Shown in pieces: positions 22,520 to 32,953 of a stretch of 38,228 nucleotides of DNA. The notes below the pieces were generated by a model. The model had not been told where the DNA came from. It did no database searches and saw only the letters and a list, made by a program, of their open reading frames with translations. Position numbers and translations under genes: made by a program. Numbering within the stretch: the stretch's first letter is position 1; every line of letters begins with the position of its first letter. Source of the DNA: Bigelowiella natans CCMP2755 (lineage: Eukaryota; Cercozoa; Chlorarachniophyceae); contig ADNK01001860.1 in NCBI GenBank assembly GCA_000320545.1, positions 202,501-240,728 on the forward strand, written 5' to 3'.

Positions 22520-23534
22520 GTGTGTGTGTGTATGTGTACACACACATCCATACCTCCTATTCTTAAAATTGGATGTTTTTACGTGTGGCTACTAGGCTGC
22601 ATTTGTTGCGCTACGGAAGGCAGATCAGGTGTTTTTGCGATTTGATGATGATGATGACGACGACGATGATGATGATGATGATTCGATAGCGGATATCACC
22701 CACTTGGGGGGGGGGGGAGGGGATAAGGGGGGGTGGAGGGAACATGTGTTAACACCCGTCAGTATTCTATAAAAACCCTAATGATTTTAATCTAATGCTG
22801 TTTGACCCACTCCCCCGTCCCCCGCCTCCCTCCCCCAAAGATCCACAAGACGCACCCGTTAGTCATCGTCAACTTCTTCGCGATGTTTACGGTATGGATG
22901 ATAGCATCAACACCATCACCATCAACACCATCATCATCATTTATCACATCCAAACTACATCACGCCGTCACCGCCCAACCGCATCATCGTCATCATCAGC
23001 GGCCGTCACCAAAGAACGGTGTTGCTGATGGGGTGCTAGGTGGCCCTTGCCATAGGAATCTTGAGAGCACTCACTGACTCATGTATATTCACCTAATGCT
23101 CTCGCAACAATGCAACGTCTTGGCCAGGTGTTGCTTTCCCTTCCGATGGACGTCTCCCTCGCGCACTTCGGGGTAGTAGCAGCAAATGAAGCACGGCGCT
23201 GATCAATGATGATGATGAGGAGGAGGAGGAGGAGCGTGTTTGTTTGAGTACTTGTCAGTGTGCTCGGGGAGGTTGAAATTACATCCAAACCCCGCATACT
23301 GATTGCTTTTTACTATTCTTTTGAAGATGCACAATTCCGAGGCCAGCCCACCCCCTGCTGCTGCTGCTGCTGCTGGGGCGGGGGAGGGGGAAGAAGGGGG
23401 TCTTTTGTGGTGATGACTACGTGGAGCCTATAAACGCAAACAGGTTCACGATAACACACTGGGCCCTCATCATCTTCATAAGGTGAAATGAAAAGCAAGA
23501 TTGATGGTGATGGCGATGGTGATGGCGTGTGTGC

Positions 23535-23571
<37 letters not shown>

Positions 23572-24191
23572 AATATACAAACTCAGAGAACGACGATTTT
23601 AACTATCCCATCACTGACGCTGCTCCTCCTCCTCTTCTTCTTCTTCTTCTTCTTCTTGCTGTTGTTGTCACTTCTCTCTTTGTTCTTCTTCTCCCTCCTC
23701 CTCCCGTGGCGTATTCGCACGGGTGTTCTTCAGCCTGAGCGCATTCGTGTCTCAATTCCTTCTGACCGTCGGCCTACAGGTGAGAGAGAGAGAGAGAGCG
23801 ATTTTCAAAGTATTCGTGGCCTACTCCTTGCTTCTTCTTCTTCTTTCGTCGAATAACGATCCACATGCACCGAACATCGGAAACTGCATGTGAGCGCGGA
23901 GCGCCAACCCTAGCCAAAATGCTGTTGCTCGAATCCTTTCCCCCCCCCCCCCCCCCTCCCCCCCTCCTCCTTCTCCCGCCTCCTCATAAATTCACGCCGC
24001 AGATCGAAAGGGCCGCCCCGGCGTCTCTCGTCATGCTCATCGGGTGCGACGAGTGGCTGAATTGTTGGCCCGGAATGGAACCGCGATGGCGCAATTGTTT
24101 TTCTATGATTTCCTCGTCGCTGCCATTTATTTTGTTTGAATTGCGGGATTGGGTGATGATGATAATGGTAGTAGCAATGATAATACTGATA

Positions 24192-24247
<56 letters not shown>

Positions 24248-24555
24248 ATTTTACGTTGGTTTTGCCGGTATTTTGTAGGATCCCAGCCACCTTCGCACTG
24301 CAGTACACATTCGTGGTAGTATTGCTGGCTGTGTGCGTCCATGGAGAGAAGAAAGAGAGAGAGAGAGGGAGAGAGAGAGAGAGAAGACAGCAACTTGCTC
24401 TATCACATATACGGTGTGATGATACGCACTGCTACTGCCATGGCAAGCGAGTGCAATGGTGTTTCTGCTTCGATTTGTTATTCTCTCGATTTCATCGTCC
24501 TCCTCCTCCTCCTCCTGCACGCCCTCAATCCGTCCAAACAGCACAATACATTTAA

Positions 24556-24591
<36 letters not shown>

Positions 24592-24705
24592 ATATTTATA
24601 TTCTTTCCTGGAATGCACGTAAAATGATACGATGTTAATCGGTAGAAATGCGAGCCGATAAGCGCCCAGAGCTTGTCAGGAGGCCTCATTTTAATGATGA
24701 GGTAG
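21722..24705 (+). CDS. multi-pass membrane protein, family not recognised (about 13 exons, start missing)
   Basis: Exons that join in phase: 21722-21763, 21976-22041, 22153-22205, 22320-22358, 22596-22628, 22841-22891, 23128-23172, 23327-23409, 23444-23482, 23734-23779, 24003-24133, 24279-24336, and probably 24646-24705 ending in TAG. The product has at least five hydrophobic segments: SLPIVLIIVLLL, MVIALCAPLFAGAAFVAL, PLVIVNFFAMFTVLLSLP, ALIIFISLSAFVSQFLLTVG and FILIPATFALQYTFVVVLL. A Cys-containing loop (HAPCPDQRTQQCD) follows the first segment. A poly-Ala/Gly/Glu loop is encoded by a GCT repeat. The first exon was not found, and the last two joins are uncertain. The spacing of helices and 'W..v..P' positions vaguely recalls TMEM185-like proteins, but I do not claim it. 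Introns carry most of the microsatellites in this segment. Confidence 0.5.
21771..21880. repeat. (AC)n(AG)n(GGGA)n compound microsatellite
   Basis: AC passes into AG and then GGGA/GGA units within an intron of the multi-pass gene. Confidence 0.9.
21931..21960. repeat. (AT)n microsatellite
   Basis: Pure AT run shortly before the acceptor at 21975. Confidence 0.9.
22211..22298. repeat. (TG)n and (TA)n microsatellites
   Basis: A TG run starts just after the donor at 22206. An ATATA/TA run follows before the acceptor at 22319. Confidence 0.9.
22359..22413. repeat. (CTA)n microsatellite starting at a donor
   Basis: Sequence GTACTACTTCTACTAC... starts at the splice donor 22359 and continues as CTA units. 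Confidence 0.9.
22645..22682. repeat. (GAT)n microsatellite
   Basis: GAT units with a GAC interruption in the intron after the exon ending at 22628. Confidence 0.9.
23536..23657. repeat. (TG)n and (CTT)n microsatellites
   Basis: TG run at about 23536-23570, and a CTT/CTC pyrimidine stretch at about 23618-23657 leading to the acceptor at 23733. Confidence 0.9.
24195..24247. repeat. (AT)n(GT)n compound microsatellite
   Basis: An AT run joins a GT run shortly before the acceptor at 24278. Confidence 0.9.
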
Positions 24706-24789
24706 TAGTAGCGGCAGCAGCAGTGGAAGTAGAGAATCGTGCTTTGTAGTCCCACGTTCACCCGCATAATAAAACAAGACGCAATATGT

Positions 24790-24828
<39 letters not shown>

Positions 24829-24860
24829 TATATACTGTGTGTCTGTGCGTGTGTGTTTAT

Positions 24861-26017
24861 TTATTTGTGCATGTTTTTTATTTCCTTATTTATCCGTGTA
24901 TATGATGTTGCAGCATCGGAGCTGTCGGTCTGCAGAGGTTTCAAGCAAGCTTTAGTGGAAACAAAATCTTGAAGGAAGAGCTGGTATGTTCCGAAATTCT
25001 AGTAGTAGTAGTAGTAGTAGTAGTAATAGTAGATATGCAAATAAATAAATGTACGAAGTTTCAAATGTAACACCCAAAACTACCCATAAATTGTCTGTGC
25101 ACGCACCATAGAACTCACGCGTCAATCCAAAAAGGAAAGGGGGGGGGGAGAGGAAAGGGGGGAGAAGGGTATGTTGATGATAAAGTCGAATCTGGGTTGA
25201 AAATACATCATCGTCTTGTTTTTTGTTTTATGCAGCTGCGGTTACTACCTTATCTGGGATGTTAGTGAGCTTTGCGATTTGCGCGTACGTGTACGTTTCC
25301 GCGCGGTTGTACAGCATCAGTATGCACATCTGGTACGTCTGCACGGCTAGTAGCTTATTGCCGTGTTTGAAGTTGCAAAGTACTTCTGCTGTGCCCTGCA
25401 GTGAGTAAGTCGTAGACCATCAGCGGGAAGAAGTAGTAGTTGTAGTAGTAGTAGTAGAAGAAGAAGAAGAAGAAGAAGAAGAAGAAGAAGAAGAAGGAGA
25501 AGAAGAAGAAGGAATGAAGGGAGGACGCAGCGGCATGTAAGGAAAATTCTTTGATCTTTGCCCTTCCCCACCGTATCACCCCGCATGGGATCATTCTCTC
25601 CCTCCCTCCCTCCCTCCCCTCCTCTCTCGCGAGGAAACATGCTGGTCTAAATTGGTTTCTCTCCTCGGTGGTTTCGTTACGAGGTTGAGTAATTTTGCTA
25701 CGAAGTTGGAGGGGGCACTGACCGACTGCGTTTGCCACGTTAGCCTTCTCCCCGAGTTTCGAGTTTTGTAAAAAGTTGCAAACTCATCTGTGGCCTTCTT
25801 GGCCTCAGGAGGCAAGGTGCAATGCTCCATGTTATGTACTGGCCAGAACCCAGTCGTCAAGACCGTCACGTTGATATCGACGTTGCTCTGATCTTTTCCT
25901 GATGAGCAGGAGGAGGAGGAAGGAAAGGAGAGAGGGGGAGGGAGAGAGAGAGGACGATGAGCATATTAGGTAATTTTAAGGAAGGCCATCTATACTGTGT
26001 TTGTATTAGCAAAGTAA

Positions 26018-26050
<33 letters not shown>

Positions 26051-28607
26051 TAGTAGCACGCACGTTGGTTCTTGAAAGAAGCCATCAAGTCTGAGCTTAT
26101 CTGAATATCAGCGAACATGCCCTCTAGCCTCGATGTGAATTGGTGGCCACACTCTGCTTTGAGCTTTGATATCATCATCTTCTCATCCTCACGATCGCCT
26201 GTGATGATAGGCATGAAGCAGAAGATGATGATAACGATGATGATGATGATGATGATGATGATGACGATGTTTACGAAGAAGAATGAGCAAGAACAGAGGA
26301 ATTGACGACGACAAGAAAGGAAAAACTGCTTAGTCTTTTTAGTATTCTTTCTTCAAGCAATCCTCTCCCCCCCCCCCTCTCCGAACCAACCTGAGTTGTC
26401 TATGAGGAGTCGGGATGCTAGATGCTTCTTGTAAAAGTCCTCAAAAACGTCTTTGTCGGAGAGATATCGGAATATGGAAATGACCTGGATTATGATGATG
26501 ATGATGATGATGATGATGATGCATTATGGTATTATGTAGTGGTGGTGATGGGGAGGAGTGATTGCTCGTGATCGGTGCTAGCTACTACTACATGTTATCC
26601 CATCGATGGGTTTCCTTTTTCTCCTTGCAATTATTATAAATACTATCGTCATCATCTTCTTCGTTGTCTCACATCATTGAGAATCTTCTCCCTTTCATCT
26701 GGGGACTTTCCTTTGAGGCCCTTACGCATCATGTCGTCCAAATATAGTGAAAGATAACGTGCAGCTCGAGAGTCCAGGTTGATGAAGTACTCAAGAGAGT
26801 CTTTAAGATCCCTGTGTATGGCGTTTGCCGCAGAGAGAATGAGCTCTCAAGAAGTGAGAATCAAGGATGAATCACCAAAATTGTACTTCGCATTTGTTTT
26901 TTAGTTTCCCAATCGTTGCGATCCTTCTTACCGAGTGAAGCTGCGGTCCTCCATGAAAGACTCCTTGACGAAAATGTGGAACTTCTTCCGGCAGTTCAGC
27001 ACTTTTTGTACGAAAAACTTCGGGTGCTTCAGGTTCTCCAGGTCCTACGACCCGCACAGGAAAACAACAACATCAACAACAACAACAGGATATCGGTTTC
27101 CTTCCTTCTCCTACTCCGCCCCCCCAGTGAAATAATGCCGCACACAACCATATTTGACTTCGTTACGTGTAGGCGTATGCTGTGGTGAATGTTATCTATA
27201 TTGCCTTGACGATGTTAGTCCCCGTCTTCTTGACGAGGGAGCTCATGCAACTCCTAATATGCGTCAGCGTTCCAGGCACTCGAGAGAACAAAACGAACAT
27301 CCGCCTCAGGTCACCCACCATATCGTTGTGAAACATGTGCACGCAGCCGGTGCTCTTGTTCTCAACAAGCTGCTGCGCGTAGTTTGATATTAACTCCGTT
27401 TGGACGACGTGTCTATTTGAAACGGAGGGGTTGGGGGGGGGGGGAGAAGAGAGAATTCAGATGGTTCATATGTTTACATATATAATAATATATATAATAT
27501 ACGGTTAAGATTCAGTGATATTCTACCTCAGCTTGGCATGTGTACTTTTGTCTAGGTACTCGAGTGCCCTGTCCTCTTCTTGCCTGATTCTCCTCTCGAT
27601 CTTCCTTAGATAATCTGCAATCAAGTATATTGCGTGTTCAACTCCAAAATCTATACAATAATAACATTGGGGGGGGGGGGGGGGCAGCGAGGATAAATAC
27701 CCGAAACCGTGTTTTGCGCCATAAAGTTCTGCGATTCCTGCTGATAGAATACAGCCGTGGAGCTTAGCAGATCGCTTTCGAATACCGCCTTGTATATGTT
27801 TGTGTTGCGGACGTTAATCTGAGCACGCGTATCACCCTTACTTAATACTAGCGGCCAAAGGGTGAGGACGAAGACACATTACCTCTACTAACATGCACAA
27901 GACATTCTTGAGCAGAATCCTATCGACTGTGCGACCAGTCCGCTCCAAACGGATGTTTTCGAGGAGAAGGGATTTAAGCCGCTGAGGAGTTAAAAAAACG
28001 ATGATGACCACTAAGTTAATATATACGTGCTCTTTCCATCAGCAGCATTGAATTACGGCAACTACGTTTGCAACTTGCCCTTCCATGATCACGTGGTCCT
28101 TAAAAAGTAGAACTCCCATGTTGTACGCGGGCTCTTTCTTTTTCAAAAGGCAGTACGTTTTGTCCTGATAGTGGGGGAGACAAGAATCTCGTGAATAAAT
28201 GGTATCTGGAAATGATGAATGAATGAATGAATGAATGAATGAATGAATGGGGCACGCTGAGATCTGACCATATACATCAGCACGTCGTTTATCATAGTCA
28301 TCACAATTTTGTGATTCTCCCAGGCTTCAACGATCTTCTCCAGTAGTTGGCCATCCACGGTATTGGACACCTCATTCGAGATCTTCACCAAATTCTCTGC
28401 GACGGTCCTTCGAACACCATTGTACAGCAAGTCTCCATGTTTATGCAGCACCAGGGTGTACGAGTTCCGATAAAGTTCCTCAAAACGTAACTCAGATGCA
28501 TTTTGATTCTGTATTTCAATAATGGCGGTTCTTAGGCCACTCCAGATCTTCTCAGCTTGGTCATTTGTGAGACCCGCATTGTTGATATTGAGTACGGATT
28601 TGGACAT
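24861..28607 (-). CDS. cullin, CUL3-like scaffold of a CRL ubiquitin ligase, C-terminally short (13 exons)
   Basis: Role: scaffold binding an adaptor at its N-terminus and RBX1 through its C-terminal domain. Exons in phase: 28607-28269, 28164-28066, 27981-27883, 27818-27701, 27614-27527, 27412-27205, 27044-26932, 26811-26673, 26484-26391, 26198-26064, 25898-25723, 25395-25249, 24980-24861. The N-terminus has [20 protein letters not shown]; the repeats include [20 protein letters not shown] and [15 protein letters not shown]. Exon 9 carries [20 protein letters not shown] (residues about 404-423). The cullin-homology part continues with [37 protein letters not shown] and [13 protein letters not shown]. 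The intron after exon 6 appears to be GC-AG (AAG/GCAATA). The frame stops about 624 residues in, without the winged-helix neddylation domain (IVRIMK motif), where family members have about 750. I found no further exon, but one could have been missed. Confidence 0.93.
25002..25030. repeat. (TAG)n microsatellite
   Basis: TAG run inside the last cullin intron. On the cullin sense strand it reads CTA. Confidence 0.9.
25433..25512. repeat. (TAG)n(AAG)n compound microsatellite
   Basis: TAG passes into a long AAG run. On the cullin sense strand this is TTC/CTA, placed just before the acceptor at 25396. Confidence 0.9.
26017..26063. repeat. (CAG)n(TAG)n microsatellite at a cullin donor
   Basis: On the cullin sense strand the intron opens GTGCGTGCTACTACTAC and the TAC/TGC units run to about 26017. 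Confidence 0.9.
26236..26266. repeat. (GAT)n microsatellite
   Basis: GAT run in a cullin intron. Confidence 0.9.
26491..26522. repeat. (GAT)n microsatellite next to a cullin acceptor
   Basis: On the cullin sense strand ATC units end at the ATCCAG acceptor of the exon at 26484. Confidence 0.9.
28212..28249. repeat. (GAAT)n tetranucleotide microsatellite
   Basis: About nine GAAT/ATGA units in the first cullin intron. Confidence 0.9.
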
Positions 28608-29640
28608 AAATCACGCTGATGAAGAGATAGATATACCGTTACCAAATACTCCCTACTTTGATGAAATAAGCACATTGGAGAGGCATCTAACATAATTTGA
28701 TCGAATCGTCTCCATCCCCCTCTCCCTTTTTTCTACTCTCCGAAACGTTGCTTTTTAAGTTCAGGCTATGAGAAGTCAATCGCGAAACATGCATGCTTGC
28801 TTGCTAGCCATACGCAAAATCACCTCTCTTTCCCGATGGGGTTTCTTCTCTCAGCCCCTCACCACATCGCACCCTGCAAACTGGCTTCCACTCACGGCAA
28901 CACCCTGCTAGCCTGCCCCGATCGTGACACAACCCCAGGAACACTCCACCCTCGAACGGCTGTCGGAAGCCCTGGCAGAGTTCTCCGAAGCCGATGACCC
29001 GACGAACAGGGAGATCCAGTCCTCCCTGTGTGTGCGATCTTTTCAGAGACAAACCCTCATAGATGACGTTCGCTCGCGACATCGCATTCGACACGCCGTC
29101 ATCAAAACACTCGACCTAGCGACGAGCACACCTGGAGCACTGCTAGACTGTGCGCGAGACCGTGGCAGGGTTGGGAACGCTGTCCCCAATGGAGCAGAAA
29201 ACGCGAGACAGTGCAAGGATGCTGCCGGATGGGCGGCCCACATTTGCGGGGGAGGATGACCCCGGATGTCTAGATGTGCGGACGCCGCTGGTCAATGAAG
29301 TCACCGAGTGAGATGAACACACAGGTGTGTGCGCACGCAGCGCACATCGTCACGTTGACAGTTGGACTGACAATGTTCACGCGTGGCCAACTAGGAGGGG
29401 CGGGTGAATCACTTTGCATTCAGAGTTGCAGATCTTTTGGGCGACAAAAGTGGAGCACAATCATCAGTGTCGATCCACAAGAGTGTCCGATGCGATTGCA
29501 ACGATTCGTCGCACACTGCGCCGGCTGCAATGGGCACTTTCCAGCCTCGCGATCGCTCATTGCACCAAAAAATTCTCATTGATCATTTTCCGCATGCATG
29601 CACAATGATGTTGCGACTGTGAGTCCATGGGTCTAGAGAG
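28608..29640. other. cullin upstream region and CpG-rich patch without a clear gene
   Basis: 28608-28780 is ordinary upstream sequence of the cullin. From about 28790 to 29630 the DNA becomes GC- and CpG-rich with open frames on both strands (plus 28924-29259, 111 codons, Arg/Ala/Asp-rich). No motif, splice logic or preferred strand was found. The base composition resembles 16873-17640. Confidence 0.3.
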
Positions 29641-29931
29641 GTGTGCGCAATGAGGATGTGCATTTGAAGCAGCCATTGGCTGTCGTGTGTGTGTGTGTGT
29701 GCTGTGTGTGAGCTAGTGTGTACGCTAGTACGTACTAGTGTGTGTTGTGCAGGCATCATCTAGTCATGCATCGCATCCTGTCAAGGTGCATTATGTGATG
29801 CAGTTGAGGCGCCATGATGTGTAGTTGTCAATGTTCGCTTTGCATGCTCTTGTCAATGTTGTCTCTCATGTGCTCAACACGATTGACATGAGGGAATGAA
29901 TATTGTGTCACGAAGCCATCGCTTTCATTTT
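29641..29931. other. TG- and palindrome-rich 3' flank
   Basis: Contains a (TG)n run at about 29686-29702 and CTAGTACGTACTAG (palindromic) near 29725. It lies 3' of the SAM-domain gene. Confidence 0.4.
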
Positions 29932-30954
29932 TTATCCTTTCGCCTTTCGCTGCTGCTCCGTCTGAAATCCCATCCAGTGCATCTTCGCATTTGCAAGTTC
30001 CATTGCTTCCTGCTTCCGAATGCCCATGCTAATGAAGTCGCTCAATGTTGCTGAAAAGAGCTCCTCTTTGGATGCGCAATCCTGATCTTCGATTATTATC
30101 TTGGCAAGATGGGGGAGTTTCATGTAGCGTAGCAACTCCTGGACCTCCTCCTTGTGTAACTTTCTTTCCTTGACAGAGGGAACAGGAAGCACTCTTGAGA
30201 AGTCCAGGGTTGTTGAGCTAGGGTTAGCAGAATGCGTGGGTAGGATGAGAGTGGAAGGAGCAGAGGGTAAAGCCGAAGGGAGAAGCTGCATTGGAAACAT
30301 CTGGTTCGCACTCACTAGCTGTTGTTGTTGTTGTTGCTGCTGCTGATGATGATGATGAGAAGGATAGGGTAACGTGGAAATATTGCGTGATACTGCTAGT
30401 GGAGGTGCGAGAGAGAATCGATTGCCAGACTGCAACAGTGCTGGTGACTGGTGAACAGATGTCGGTAAAAGTGGGGGCAGGACGACGGAGTGTGCTGAAG
30501 AAGCTACAACCTTTGATGGCACCGAGAAGGGTGATGGGGGGGGCAAGGGCGGTGGTGATGGGGGGGGAGCATGGAAGGAGAGAATCCCAGCAGGTTGCGG
30601 TGCTATCGGTAGTAACAACGTGGACGGGGGCTCCGGGATAGTTGAGGATGCTATTGATTCTACGAGTTTCCTCTTCCTCTTACTTAGCACAGCGACGTTG
30701 CAGCCTGACGTAGTATCTCGTTAATAAACACAATCACATCGCACATCACCTCCCCCATGAATAACGAGGGCGAGCGAGAGAGAGAGAAAGAGAGGGGGGA
30801 AGGGGGGAGGGGGAGGGAAAAATAGGAATAATAGCACATAAAGCAAGCATACTCTGCATTATGTTGTGTCTGTGTGAGAAAGAGAGAGAGAGAGAGGGGG
30901 CGAGCAGGTGTACAAAGCAAAGCTAGCGACCTTTATTGTTAGCATCCATCATTT
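29932..30954 (-). CDS. SAM-domain protein with Pro-rich and poly-Gln/His linker (2 exons)
   Basis: Exon 1 30954-30933 (Met-Met-Asp-Ala-Asn-Asn-Lys) and exon 2 30704-29932 join in phase to give 264 residues. The start is inferred: the large exon alone has no ATG, and the short upstream exon supplies one with a GT donor. A basic patch (LSKRKRKLVES) near the N-terminus suggests nuclear location. The middle is Pro/Ser-rich with a PPPSPPPLPPPSP run and a His/Gln tract at a CAG/CAT-type repeat. The last 70 residues look like a sterile alpha motif: VQELLRYMKLPHLAKIII, then LFSATLSDFISMGIRKQEAM. SAM domains mediate protein-protein (sometimes RNA) binding; the partner is unknown. Confidence 0.75.
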
Positions 30955-31312
30955 TCCTCACCCCACCAATAATCAGCTGTTGGAGCTGTTGGAGAACCAA
31001 CCCTGCACAACTTAGGGTTTCTTGAACGACTAGCCCAGCACCGAACTGGGAGCGGGACAGCTAGCCAGCACAAGTGCGAGCAAATCTATAATTCCGACCG
31101 ATCGGACGACGAAACCTAATGACTCAAATGGGCCCCATTTTCTAGGATTTCACTCGAACAAGGAACACTTGATGCCACGAGGAAACTAACCCCCAAATTT
31201 TGGTTTGCGACACAAGAAGTTTGATGTCGCTCTGTTGAATTTATATGTTGGAAGTAAAGAATAGAAGAAGAAGATCTTCTCCGTATTCCGACGAATCTTC
31301 GCTCACACATCC
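30955..31312. promoter_or_regulatory. divergent intergenic region
   Basis: About 360 bases between the starts of the SAM-domain gene (minus) and the small membrane protein (plus). No gene seen. A short direct repeat TGTTGGAGC/TGTTGGAG lies at 30978-30995. Confidence 0.4.
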
Positions 31313-32208
31313 ATGCTCCTCGCGCTTCTTAACACCTTGAACCTCGTTCTATGGGCCAGTGTCTGGTACGATCACGTTCCTCCCCTCTCTCTCTCTCTGC
31401 AATATTTCACCATCCTATTCAAAAATATACGGTTAAGTTGGGTCCAATGGCAGGTACCTCGGGCTCAAAGTTTACGGGGATCTGCCTGATGACGCTAATG
31501 TCCCAATGCAATTCGGGATATATGGGCAAATCAACTGGTGATAGCGGCGTTACACTTGTTAGGTTGCTCTATTTATGTATCAAATAAAGTATTTCGCAAA
31601 TAGGACGATGAAAGGCCGCGCTTGGGTGTTTTTGTATCCTGGAATATCAACGTCAATATTTCTCAGCTCCTTCGTGGTGGGCCCAGCTAGCGGAGGGATC
31701 ACCTGATCCTTTTGACGTTGCCATTTAATTAGGTCTTATATCTTCCCAAAAATGGAGATAACGTAAAGGTAAGCTGCAAATGATTACCTTGTTCGCATCC
31801 TGTATCTAAATTACATCATGAATCTGAATTATGTTATTATCGAAAGAAAACCACGCTAGACATAACCAAGTTTCTGATGGCGAAAGTTTCTCTAGTGGTT
31901 CAGGTAGCGCAGCTTGGTTATATACTTGTTGCGACTAAGCGACTAAGAAATTATGATAATGACCGATGATCACATGATTAAATTGAAATTCGAAGCATAG
32001 ACCCGAGCATATGGTCGGCATTTACCGCAGGCGATGATGCTTCTGATCCTCTTCTTAACGCCTACTATGGGGAAAGAGTTCAAGGTTTGCTTATATGTTT
32101 ATACCATAGCCATGTAGCATCAAATAGAGTTTATTCTAGGAGCTACCAGCCTGGGCTCCCTCGGGCCTCGTTGCTTTCCTTGCTGGAAGCATGTCAATGT
32201 ACATGTAA
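31313..32208 (+). CDS. small membrane protein, weakly DUF1648-like (6 exons)
   Basis: Exons 31313-31365, 31454-31537, 31604-31625, 31733-31768, 32031-32084 and 32140-32208 join in phase to give 105 residues. The start is the first ATG, directly followed by a hydrophobic helix (LLALLNTLNLVLWASVWYL). Next is VYGDLPDDANVPMQFGIYGQ then INWTMKGRAWVLYLPK: the order 'LP..(I/V)P.qFg..G...w....a..lP' recalls DUF1648 of SdpI-type membrane proteins, but that is a weak, by-eye resemblance. Two further hydrophobic segments (MMLLILFLTP and PSGLVAFLAGSMSMYM) follow. One exon is only 22 bases, and its boundaries rest on phase. The donor at 31769 (AAAG/GTAAGC) is strong. Confidence 0.6.
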
Positions 32209-32844
32209 GTTTGTTGCCGAAAATATTTATGCTTTTTGTACCTGCTCCCGCTTGAATTATTGTTATGAACTTATAGCCGTAAGATATCCATGCTAAGTTC
32301 TTAGTGCCGTTTTCGTAATTTTTCCCGAGCTCGGTCAGTTGCCTACAATTAATCCAGTAAAATGTTACATTGTTCGTGGGTTAGATATTCAATGGCAGTC
32401 CTAGAAAGTTTAAATGTCAGGGGGGAAAAGGAAGGCAAAGATGAATGAATGTCCTCACATCTTGGTCCCAATTCCAACAAATTGTTGAAAGACGATATAA
32501 AGGCAAGTATACAGACTCACACATGGCTATCTAGCTATGTGAGACCGATGTAATGAAAAATTCGTTCAATGGTCAATCTTGAGAAGGCGTTGGTAATACT
32601 ACGCGTGGCTATGCATGTACACAACAAACATGTAAATTTACATAGTCTGACATGCTATGTACATGTACTTCATGAGCATGCATTCTGCCATGCAACTAAT
32701 GTGTGAATAAATAAGTGGCTGGTCATCGTATAATCGGATATCACGTTCGTCGCGTGTGAAAAAAACTCTAGGACTCTACAACTGGTCGCCATGGCATGTA
32801 AGTCGTGAATGGGTCATCACACATACCTAGATACGCATTCCCAA

Positions 32845-32870
32845 CTAGCTAGCTATGCATAGCTAGCTAG
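32845..32870. repeat. perfect 26-bp palindrome
   Basis: Arms built of CTAG/AGCT units around ATGCAT. The two halves are exact reverse complements. Confidence 0.9.
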
Positions 32871-32914
32871 ATCCGATGTCCATTCGTCATCGATGTTGCC
32901 GATCATGTGCGTTT

Positions 32915-32916
<2 letters not shown>

Positions 32917-32951
<35 letters not shown>
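32917..32951. repeat. (AC)n microsatellite
   Basis: Pure AC run inside the palindrome-rich spacer. Confidence 0.95.

Positions 32952-32953
<2 letters not shown>

Noticed and set aside
25223-25408. hydrophobic plus-strand frame that looks like a membrane helix
   Set aside because: It is the antisense of a cullin exon (25395-25249) with strong family motifs.
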